Shown here one piece after another: positions 1 through 4,877 of a stretch of DNA of 6,421 bases (position 1 is the first letter of the stretch; every line of letters starts with the position of its first letter). The position numbers and the translations under genes are program-made. Location: contig NQJI01000171.1 of assembly GCA_002256705.1 (NCBI GenBank), positions 1 through 6,421 of the forward strand. The letters are read 5' to 3'. The notes under the pieces are model-generated. The model made no database searches. It was given only the letters and a program-made list of their open reading frames with translations, and had not been told where the DNA came from. The DNA is from Methylococcaceae bacterium NSM2-1 (GTDB taxonomy: Bacteria; Pseudomonadota; Gammaproteobacteria; Methylococcales; Methylomonadaceae).

Positions 1-1
1 C

Positions 2-181
2 GAGGAAGATAAAAATCGGACGCGTACTGATCACGCCCCGGAAAATCTGGCACTTATGCGCAGAATTGCGTTGAATTTAATCCGCTGTAATGGGACAGGC
101 AAACGGAGTATTCGGCGACATAGGAACAAGGCGATGGCTAATGATCAGTATCGCCAGCAATTACAGACGGGGACAACATAG
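2..181 (+). CDS. ISAs1-family transposase, C-terminal end (5' part outside window)
   Basis: An open frame runs in from the left edge and stops at TAG 179-181, giving 59 residues. It contains the segment HAPENLALMRRIALNLIR followed by a basic tail (KRSIRRHRNKA). This layout, an APENLA.LRRIALNL motif then a Lys/Arg-rich end, is what I know from the C-terminus of ISAs1-family (H-repeat-like) DDE transposases. The catalytic domain lies outside the window, so whether the copy is intact cannot be judged. It reads in the same direction as nth, which starts 119 bp downstream, so read-through from the element into nth is possible. The family call rests on motif memory only. Confidence 0.78.
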   Translation, partial: EEDKNRTRTDHAPENLALMRRIALNLIRCNGTGKRSIRRHRNKAMANDQYRQQLQTGTT

Positions 182-194
182 CGCGATTGCCCTG
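181..194. repeat. Probable right terminal inverted repeat of the ISAs1-type element
   Basis: The sequence GCGCGATTGCCCTG starts on the last base of the transposase stop codon. Its reverse complement begins CAGGGCAATCGC, which agrees with the CAGGGC-type ends I associate with ISAs1-family elements. The other end is outside the window, so the pairing and the target duplication (which would begin at about 195) cannot be confirmed. Confidence 0.55.
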
Positions 195-300
195 AGCGCT
201 GTGCCAATCATATCTAAAAAATCGCAACAGTGACCGTTCTGAATAGAATCTTTGGCATAATAATCTCCCTGACTAATGCCATTAATTCGAAACTATCTCT

Positions 301-933
301 ATGAATCAAAAAAAACGCCAGGCCATTTTTGACAGGCTGGCTGTAGCGATACCCGAACCGACAACAGAACTGAACTATAGCAGTCCCTTCGAACTGCTAA
401 TTGCGGTCGTCTTATCCGCGCAGGCGACAGATAAAGGGGTAAACAAAGCAACTACCCGATTATTTGCTGTTGCCAATACGCCGCAGGCTATTTTGGCATT
501 GGGTTTGGAGGGCTTGAAAGAATACATCAAGACTATCGGTTTATATAACGCCAAGGGTGAAAATATTATCAAGCTCTGCCGGCAACTACTGGATAAACAT
601 GCAGGTCAAGTGCCAAAAATCCGTGAAGAACTGGAAGCATTGGCGGGAGTTGGCAGAAAAACGGCTAATGTCATACTTAATACTGCTTTTGGACACCCTA
701 CCATTGCCGTGGATACCCATATATTCAGGGTTTGTAACCGTACTGGAATTGCGCCCGGCAAAAATGTTCTGGAAGTGGAGCGCAAGCTGGATAAATGGGT
801 GCCCAAAAATCATAAAAAAAATGCTCACCATTTACTAATCCTGCATGGACGCTATACTTGCATCGCCAGAAAACCACGATGCCAGAGTTGCATTATTGAA
901 GACTTGTGTGAGTTTAAGGAGAAAACAGGCTAA
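301..933 (+). CDS. nth: Endonuclease III (DNA glycosylase/AP lyase)
   Basis: Base-excision repair enzyme that removes oxidised pyrimidines and cleaves the abasic site by beta-elimination. The 210 residues match the roughly 211-residue family length. The helix-hairpin-helix motif LAGVGRKTANV (114-124) carries catalytic Lys120, and the VDTHIFRVCNRT segment carries catalytic Asp138. Four cysteines (187, 194, 197, 203) in C-x6-C-x2-C-x5-C spacing form the [4Fe-4S] cluster site. The N-terminal block TTELNYSSPFELLIAVVLSAQATD is also typical. The ATG at 301 gives the expected N-terminus, although the bases before it (CGAAACTATCTCT) contain no good Shine-Dalgarno sequence, so translation may be weak. 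It stands alone, with an IS end upstream and the buf-type cluster downstream. In many gammaproteobacteria nth follows the rnf/rsx operon, and the IS may have broken that link. Confidence 0.97.
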   Translation: MNQKKRQAIFDRLAVAIPEPTTELNYSSPFELLIAVVLSAQATDKGVNKATTRLFAVANTPQAILALGLEGLKEYIKTIGLYNAKGENIIKLCRQLLDKHAGQVPKIREELEALAGVGRKTANVILNTAFGHPTIAVDTHIFRVCNRTGIAPGKNVLEVERKLDKWVPKNHKKNAHHLLILHGRYTCIARKPRCQSCIIEDLCEFKEKTG

Positions 934-950
934 AGGCTCAAGGTCAGGTA

Positions 951-1014
951 AGTGCAGGCCTTGTGTCTGCCCATGTTTGCAGGTCCATTGAGCACCCACA
1001 AGGGCGCCCCTAAG
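951..1014. repeat. Degenerate dispersed palindromic repeat (candidate)
   Basis: Read on the minus strand, this stretch shows two imperfect hairpin-like units: GGGCGCCC-TTGT-GGGTGCTC, then, after a short spacer, GGGCAGAC-ACAA-GGCCTGC. On the plus strand CCTTGTG (959-965) and CACAAGG (997-1003) also form a perfect 7-bp pair. The paired GGGC...GCCC wording separated by a short spacer resembles short dispersed repeats of many bacterial genomes. Several mismatches suggest an old, decayed copy. It could also act as a weak end for the nth transcript. Confidence 0.35.
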
Positions 1015-1105
1015 TTAATTCGCTGGAACTCTTCAAAGTCTGCACAGTCTTGATGGATGTACTTTTCCTGGATAAATGGATATTCATTCCTTATTCATGC
1101 GTCTT

Positions 1106-1114
1106 TGGTATGAT
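1106..1114 (+). promoter_or_regulatory. Candidate extended -10 promoter for the precursor-peptide operon
   Basis: TGGTATGAT contains a TATGAT hexamer (one mismatch to TATAAT) preceded by a TGn extension. No good -35 hexamer is present 16-18 bp upstream, as allowed for extended -10 promoters. The predicted start would be near 1121, giving a leader of about 50 nt before ATG 1172. An exact TATAAT at 1149-1154 lies too close to the ribosome binding site to serve. An alternative sigma factor promoter is not excluded. Confidence 0.35.
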
Positions 1115-1119
1115 AGTTC

Positions 1120-1146
1120 TATTCGATAAGCCTTACCGATCGAATA
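1120..1146. promoter_or_regulatory. 8-bp dyad in the leader of the precursor gene (operator or hairpin)
   Basis: TATTCGAT (1120-1127) and ATCGAATA (1139-1146) are perfect reverse complements separated by 11 bases. The dyad starts at the predicted transcription start and ends 15 bases before the ribosome binding site. The size and spacing fit a dimeric repressor or activator site, or a 5' leader hairpin. No known regulator consensus is recognised. Confidence 0.45.
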
Positions 1147-1171
1147 TTTATAATAATATTTGGGAGTCAAA

Positions 1172-1642
1172 ATGAGAAAAATCAATAAAACACCTTTAGC
1201 CGCTGCTATGGGTGCTGCTTTAATTTCAACGTTCGCTGCAACTGCGGCTAATGCCGAGGCTAATCCATTCGGCATGACTGAACTGTCTACCGGTTATATG
1301 CAGGTTGCTGAAGCCGATACAGCCAAAAAAACAGGAGAAATGGCCTGTGGCGCAGCCATGGGTGGAATGGCCAAGCCTAAAACTCCGGAAGGTGCGTGTG
1401 CAGGGAGTAAAAAACCTGCAACTGCGGCAACACCAGCAACAAAAGCTACCGAAGGCTCATGCGGCGATATGATGAAAGAGGGTAAAATGAAGCCAGGTCT
1501 GGAAGCTGCTTGTGGTGCCATGATGAAAGGGAAAGAAGGCGCTTGTGGTGAAATGATGAAAGGCGAATCAATGAAGGGTAAGGAAGGCGCTTGTGGCGAT
1601 AAAATGAAAATGCCGGCGACTCCTGCTACTCCTGCAAAATAG
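1172..1642 (+). CDS. HvfA/BufA2-like secreted Cys/Met-rich precursor peptide (putative copper-binding RiPP)
   Basis: A 156-residue exported low-complexity protein, probably the substrate of the MNIO enzyme encoded next. Residues 1-28 are a signal peptide (basic MRKINK start, Ala-rich core, likely cleavage after ANA). The following segment NPFGMTELSTGYMQVAEA resembles the conserved region after the signal in HvfA-type (COG3767, low-complexity) proteins. All six cysteines (59, 76, 97, 114, 125, 141) lie in ExxC[G/A] motifs, three of them exactly EG[AS]CG. In this family such cysteines are converted to copper-binding groups. The region after the signal has 15 Met and no His, Arg, Trp or Ile; it ends in a PATPATPAK tail. 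The start is ATG 1172 with GGGAG at 1162-1166; a TTG at 1160 in the same frame overlaps that site and is rejected. Homology is from motif and synteny, and the copper role is inferred from the family. Confidence 0.85.
   Translation: MRKINKTPLAAAMGAALISTFAATAANAEANPFGMTELSTGYMQVAEADTAKKTGEMACGAAMGGMAKPKTPEGACAGSKKPATAATPATKATEGSCGDMMKEGKMKPGLEAACGAMMKGKEGACGEMMKGESMKGKEGACGDKMKMPATPATPAK
1523..1599 (+). repeat. Direct repeat inside the precursor gene
   Basis: A 29-base unit at 1523-1551 recurs at 1571-1599 with only a few changes, giving a 16-residue period in the protein. Each copy encodes MKGKEGACG followed by an acidic residue. It is the clearest sign that the core region grew by tandem duplication of an EGxCG module; earlier modules are more diverged. 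Confidence 0.8.
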
Positions 1643-1643
1643 G

Positions 1644-1678
1644 AGTCAAGTCGGGCATTGCTTATGCCCGACTTGACT
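1644..1678 (+). terminator. Strong hairpin just after the precursor gene (partial terminator or mRNA stabiliser)
   Basis: A perfect 15-bp stem (AGTCAAGTCGGGCAT, 1644-1658, with its complement 1664-1678) encloses a 5-base loop. It starts two bases after the stop codon. It is followed by ATATTAATAG rather than a run of T, so it is not a textbook intrinsic terminator. It could pause or partly terminate transcription, or protect the 3' end of the precursor message. Confidence 0.7.
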
Positions 1679-1687
1679 ATATTAATA

Positions 1688-1712
1688 GGGAAGGCAGACA
1701 TCATGCCTTCCC
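1688..1712 (+). terminator. Second hairpin between the precursor and MNIO genes
   Basis: A perfect 9-bp stem (GGGAAGGCA, 1688-1696; TGCCTTCCC, 1704-1712) with a 7-base loop lies nine bases after the first hairpin. No T tract follows. Together the two hairpins fill most of the 100-base gap before the next gene and probably make expression of the enzyme genes lower than that of the precursor. Confidence 0.6.
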
Positions 1713-1742
1713 GTTCCTATCAAATCATTTACAGGTGTTCTT

Positions 1743-2594
1743 ATGGACACAACTCAACATCTCGTTCACGGCGCCGGTTTGGGTCTGAGACGGCCTTTTT
1801 TAAGTCAGCTTGTTGAAACGCCTCCCAAAGAAGTCGACTTTTTCGAAGTGGCACCCGAAAACTGGATTACCATCGGCGGAAAATTCGGCAAACAGTTTCG
1901 CGCAATGACCGAACGTTTTGATTTTGTCTGTCATGGTTTATCGTTATCGATAGGCAGCACCGATCCGCTGGATGAAAAATTCGTGCGCGCTGTCAAACAG
2001 TTCATGGCCGAACATCAAATGAAATTTTACAGCGAACATTTGAGTTATTGCAGTAAAGAAGGGCATTTATATGATCTGATGCCTATTCCGTTCACCTCGG
2101 AAGCGGTATCGCATGTCGCCGCACGTATCAGGCGCGTGCAGGATATTCTTGAGCAAAAAATAGCCATCGAAAATGTTTCCTATTACGCAGCCCCAGGTCA
2201 GGAAATGGCCGAAATAGAGTTCTTCAATGCCGTTATTGAAGATGCTGACTGCGATGTATTGATTGATATTAATAATATTTACGTCAACAGCGTTAATCAC
2301 AATTACGATGCCGAGGCTTTTTTAAGAGCTATGCCGGCACACCGTATTGCTTACGCTCATATTGCCGGACATTATGTAGAGGCCGAAGATTTTCTGGTCG
2401 ATACACATGGCGCCGGGATTATTGACCCCGTATGGAAACTGTTAGGCAAGGCCTACGAGCTTTATGGCGTGTTTCCGACTTTATTGGAACGCGACTTTAA
2501 TATCCCCGCGATACCTGAGTTATTAAAAGAAGTTAATACTATCAGAACGATGCAAAACGCTTGGGAGAAGCAGCATGAAAAACAGTATGCATAA
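1743..2594 (+). CDS. DUF692 multinuclear non-heme iron oxidative enzyme (MNIO), HvfB/BufB-like
   Basis: A 283-residue cytoplasmic TIM-barrel enzyme of the DUF692 family (relatives: MbnB, TglH, HvfB, BufB), which uses a di- or tri-iron centre and oxygen to modify cysteines in a precursor peptide. Conserved blocks in order: GLGLRRPF (12-19), FFEVAPENW (33-41), HGLSLSIGS (64-72), SEHLSY (97-102), DLMPIPFTSEA (111-121), IENVSYY (142-148), DINNIYVNSVNH (175-186), AHIAGH (205-210), DTHGAGI (220-226) and LLERDFNIP (247-255). Likely metal ligands lie among His64, His99, Glu143, Asn178, His206, Asp220, His222 and Glu249, so the active site looks complete. ATG 1743 has a modest AGGTG at 1733-1737. The 3' end overlaps the next gene by 20 nt. 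The substrate is inferred to be the protein encoded just upstream. Confidence 0.93.
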   Translation: MDTTQHLVHGAGLGLRRPFLSQLVETPPKEVDFFEVAPENWITIGGKFGKQFRAMTERFDFVCHGLSLSIGSTDPLDEKFVRAVKQFMAEHQMKFYSEHLSYCSKEGHLYDLMPIPFTSEAVSHVAARIRRVQDILEQKIAIENVSYYAAPGQEMAEIEFFNAVIEDADCDVLIDINNIYVNSVNHNYDAEAFLRAMPAHRIAYAHIAGHYVEAEDFLVDTHGAGIIDPVWKLLGKAYELYGVFPTLLERDFNIPAIPELLKEVNTIRTMQNAWEKQHEKQYA

Positions 2595-3348
2595 AGCTGA
2601 TAGGCGTGTTGACTTTAGAAGCAAACAGGCTGAATTTGCAGCGTATATAAGAGATCCGGAAAACAATCCGGTGCCTGCCGATGTCAAAGAACAGCGCATG
2701 GCCATGTATAGAGAGTTATTTTTTAATAATATCGAAGGCTTTTTGTCGGGCAATTTCCCGGTTTTAAGAAAAATACTTAACGACCAGCAATGGTTAGCCT
2801 TGGCCCAGGACTTTTTCGCAAAACACCCGTGCCAATCGCCGTATTTTTCACAAATTCCGGAAGAGTTTCTGGATTATTTGCAAAATGAACGGGATAGCTC
2901 GGATGATTTGCCCTTTATACTGGAACTGGCTCACTATGAATGGGTGGAAATGGCATTATCCATCGCCAGGGAAGACGTGGTTGCCTCTAATCAGGATCTG
3001 GATAATCTGCTTAACCGGAATATCGCCTTGTCACCGTTAGCCTGGCCACTAGCTTATCAATACCCCGTCCAGAAAATAGCCCCTGCTTTTTTACCCTTGG
3101 AAGCGCCTGAACAAGCAACATTTCTCATCGTTTACCGCAACAGGGAGGATGATGTTAATTTTATTGAAATTACGCCAATCACCTACCGGTTGCTGGAAAT
3201 AATTCAGGAACATGAAAATCCGTTGGCAGAAGATTGTTTAAAACAGGTGGCCAGGGAATCGAACCATCCTGACCTGGAATTCATTGTTGCAGGTGGCTTG
3301 CAGATTCTAAAAGAATTGGCCGAGAAAACGATTATTACTTTAGTCTAG
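2575..3348 (+). CDS. DUF2063 MNIO partner protein, HvfC/BufC-like
   Basis: A 257-residue protein of the HvfC/BufC type (NGO1945-like), which binds the precursor's N-terminal part and delivers it to the MNIO. The N-terminal DUF2063 domain covers about residues 13-105: an FRSKQAEFAAYIRDP start, the helical block RMAMYRELFFNNIEGFLSGN with FPVLRKIL (41-68), and YFSQIPEEFLDYL (90-102). The C-terminal domain (about 112-250) contains ELAHYEWVEMAL (117-128) and a YQYPV segment (161-165). No signal peptide is seen, so it acts in the cytoplasm. ATG 2575 has a strong GGGAG site at 2563-2567 inside the upstream gene, 7 nt before the start, and overlaps that gene by 20 nt, which indicates translational coupling and roughly matched amounts of the two proteins. 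Older annotation of DUF2063 as DNA-binding should not be followed here. Confidence 0.9.
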   Translation: MKNSMHKADRRVDFRSKQAEFAAYIRDPENNPVPADVKEQRMAMYRELFFNNIEGFLSGNFPVLRKILNDQQWLALAQDFFAKHPCQSPYFSQIPEEFLDYLQNERDSSDDLPFILELAHYEWVEMALSIAREDVVASNQDLDNLLNRNIALSPLAWPLAYQYPVQKIAPAFLPLEAPEQATFLIVYRNREDDVNFIEITPITYRLLEIIQEHENPLAEDCLKQVARESNHPDLEFIVAGGLQILKELAEKTIITLV

Positions 3349-3359
3349 TAGGCCAGTGA

Positions 3360-3387
3360 GCCTGTTCGAGGGACACCGAAAACAGGC
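3360..3387 (+). terminator. Possible weak terminator hairpin after the MNIO partner gene
   Basis: GCCTGTT (3360-3366) pairs with AACAGGC (3381-3387) across a 14-base loop, with possible further pairing of CG and CG inside. It lies 12 bases past the stop codon. No T run follows (GGTTTCC), so termination is uncertain. Confidence 0.25.
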
Positions 3388-3403
3388 GGTTTCCAGCAGA
3401 GCG

Positions 3404-3518
3404 TCCACGAAAAACACGAAAGGCACGATATAGTCAGTGCCGAAAAATACCCATTGAGTAACAATCCACAGAACAGCAGCTCCGGGAATATTTTCGTGTT
3501 TTTCGTGTCTTTCGTGGA
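3404..3518. mobile_element. MITE-like palindromic element, 115 bp
   Basis: The left end (3404-3428) and right end (3494-3518) are inverted repeats matching at 22 of 25 positions, with outer ends TCCACGAAA and TTTCGTGGA. The 7-bp sequence CAGAGCG lies directly outside both ends (3397-3403 and 3519-3525), as expected of a target duplication; the next base, T, also matches. Each arm is built of CACGAAA-type units in short tandem. The 65-bp centre has no convincing gene. The size, terminal repeats and flanking duplication fit a non-autonomous element. CACGAAAA-rich palindromes of this kind are widely dispersed in bacterial genomes, so a REP-like origin is the alternative. Confidence 0.65.
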
Positions 3519-3535
3519 CAGAGCGTAACATTACA

Positions 3536-4003
3536 CTAAAAGAACTTGCTGAAAAAACCCTCTTCCTGCTTTGGCTTTGGCGTTTCAAAAGTTTTAAAGC
3601 CTTTATCCACAGTTTTTTGTTGTGTGCAATGATATACAGCACTGTCGTACTTGATTTGTAAAGACCGTGGGTTTTCATGTTCTTTAAGAAACTTTTCAGC
3701 TTCCTGTGCCGTTAAATCTTTCATCATGTAGGTTGCAACACACATGCAGGATTTAGAGAAACGTTCTTTATCTTCGTCTTTATTAACTGAATTCTTCAAT
3801 TCTCTTTCCACACATTGCGCAGCAAAATCATGCTCGAATTTATGTTTTTCTATATCAGTCACCGGAACATCATGAGAATGATCAAATGGATTATGACTGG
3901 TTTTTTTTTTCTCATCATCTGAACAGCCAGTAACAGATAGCGCAATAACAATGCTGGTCAAGGCAGCAAAAAGTAAGTTTTTTGTAAAGGTGTATGTTTT
4001 CAT
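3536..4003 (-). CDS. Small cysteine-containing lipoprotein of unknown function
   Basis: The proposed product starts at ATG 4003 and has 155 residues. A basic start (MKTYTFTKN), a hydrophobic stretch and the lipobox SVTGC predict a lipoprotein signal peptide cleaved before Cys27. Asp at +3 (CSDD) does not clearly signal inner-membrane retention. The mature part is charged, with a His-containing segment (SHNPFDHSHD) and four further cysteines at 64, 86, 88 and 126; their C-x21-C-x-C-x37-C pattern suggests disulfides or a metal site in the periplasm. It ends in GFFSKFF. I do not recognise the family. A TTG at 4033 would extend the frame by ten residues and an ATG at 4012 by three; no start has a clear ribosome binding site, and 4003 is chosen because it gives the best signal peptide. 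The gene converges on the MNIO cluster, with the MITE-like element between them. Confidence 0.72.
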   Translation of the reverse strand: MKTYTFTKNLLFAALTSIVIALSVTGCSDDEKKKTSHNPFDHSHDVPVTDIEKHKFEHDFAAQCVERELKNSVNKDEDKERFSKSCMCVATYMMKDLTAQEAEKFLKEHENPRSLQIKYDSAVYHCTQQKTVDKGFKTFETPKPKQEEGFFSKFF

Positions 4004-4379
4004 AGGTTGCATCGCAAGGGTTAAAAGGTTCAAGGCTTACCAATTGCACCTTGAATCTGTTACTAAATAAACTTGAACTTTATCATTTTATCAGAGCTCG
4101 TTCTAGTTCTCTTCATATCGGCGTTTTTTGATCAGTAGCTGTTAAATTACTATTGAGTCAGTTTTTATCGGTCGAACACCTCCGCCAGGATAATTTTACT
4201 TTACGCAATACCCCCATCAATACCGCTAACAGAGGTCCCGTATAGTGCTCATGCAATAAATAATCACCTTTTTACCCGCTAAAATCTCCTGCAACTTAGA
4301 AAACATCGCCATGCCATTTATGCGATACTACGCGCCTTTTACATCATCCAGATTGTATTGATACTATAAGGAGTAATAC
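4004..4379. other. Divergent gene-free region between the lipoprotein gene and purE
   Basis: About 376 bp with no supported gene. It must hold the promoters for the minus-strand lipoprotein gene and for purE. A dyad is present near the lipoprotein end. Hexamers resembling -10 boxes exist (TATAGT at 4241-4246 for purE; TAAAAT on the minus strand at about 4087-4092), but none has a convincing -35 partner. No PurR-type palindrome and no riboswitch fold is recognised by eye. Confidence 0.5.
4029..4055. promoter_or_regulatory. Dyad TTCAAGG-N13-CCTTGAA upstream of the lipoprotein gene
   Basis: TTCAAGG (4029-4035) and CCTTGAA (4049-4055) are perfect complements. They lie 26 to 52 bases before ATG 4003 of the minus-strand gene, so they could be an operator or a 5' leader hairpin. 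A further TTCAAG motif lies just upstream on the same strand (4071-4076). Confidence 0.35.
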
Positions 4380-4877
4380 ATGACAGCACTGGTTGGCATC
4401 ATCATGGGTTCGGCCTCTGACTGGGAAACCATGCGCTTTGCGGCTGAAACACTGGAACGACTGGGCATTCCTCATGAAATTGAAGTTGTTTCGGCACACC
4501 GGACCCCTGACAAACTGTTCCATTACGCTGAAACGGCAGAGTCTAAAGGCCTGGAGGTCATCATCGCGGGCGCAGGTGGTGCGGCACATTTGCCGGGTAT
4601 GACAGCGGCAAAAACAGTGATTCCTGTTTTGGGCGTTCCGGTTCAATCCAAGGCCTTGAATGGTATGGATTCCTTATTGTCCATCGTGCAAATGCCGGCA
4701 GGCATTCCTGTAGGTACACTGGCTATTGGTAAAGCGGGCGCTATCAACGCGGCGTTATTGGCAGCGGCCATTATCAGTAATAAACATACTCGCTATCGGG
4801 ACGCATTGAATGCGTTTAGAGGCGAGCAGACCGAAACAGTGCTCGCGCACTCCGATCCACGCGAGGAAATTTTATGA
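4380..4877 (+). CDS. purE: N5-carboxyaminoimidazole ribonucleotide mutase
   Basis: Moves the carboxylate of N5-CAIR to carbon 4 to give CAIR in de novo purine synthesis; cytoplasmic, octameric in class I enzymes. The 165-residue length is normal. The phosphate-binding motif GSASDW is at 10-15. SAHRTP (38-43) carries the catalytic His40, equivalent to E. coli His45. The glycine-rich [12 protein letters not shown] is at 63-74, and [29 protein letters not shown] runs over 85-113. A strong AAGGAG site (4368-4373) lies 6 nt before ATG 4380. It overlaps purK by 4 bases (ATGA), so the pair that makes and then rearranges N5-CAIR is translated together. The presence of purK confirms the N5-CAIR (class I) form. 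Confidence 0.97.
   Translation: MTALVGIIMGSASDWETMRFAAETLERLGIPHEIEVVSAHRTPDKLFHYAETAESKGLEVIIAGAGGAAHLPGMTAAKTVIPVLGVPVQSKALNGMDSLLSIVQMPAGIPVGTLAIGKAGAINAALLAAAIISNKHTRYRDALNAFRGEQTETVLAHSDPREEIL

Noticed and set aside
1025..1048. ECF-type promoter (GGAAC ... GTC) upstream of the precursor gene
   Set aside because: The match is too short and about 125 bp from the start; no ECF sigma gene is present in the window.
1149..1154. Exact TATAAT as the -10 box of the precursor operon
   Set aside because: Transcription would start at about the ribosome binding site, and there is no -35 box at the right distance.
1160..1174. Longer form of the precursor starting at TTG 1160
   Set aside because: The TTG overlaps the GGGAG ribosome binding site used by ATG 1172, and the extra MGVK would precede a normal basic signal-peptide start.
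1294..1704. 136-residue minus-strand frame over the precursor gene
   Set aside because: It is the antisense shadow of a repetitive gene; its Pro/Ser/Ala repeats mirror the EGxCG modules and it has no ribosome binding site or neighbour logic.
3401..3525. CRISPR-like array from repeated CACGAAA units
   Set aside because: The units are only 9 bases, directly abutting and arranged as an inverted pair; there are no spacers or cas genes.
3340..3678. 112-residue minus-strand frame overlapping the MITE-like element and the lipoprotein gene
   Set aside because: It runs through the inverted-repeat element and overlaps the better-supported lipoprotein frame; it has no recognisable domain.
4311..4362. 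16-codon upstream ORF before purE
   Set aside because: It has no ribosome binding site and no attenuator-like structure or telling codon content.
4338..4367. TTTACA / TACTAT promoter for purE
   Set aside because: Transcription would begin inside or after the AAGGAG site, which the strong Shine-Dalgarno sequence argues against.
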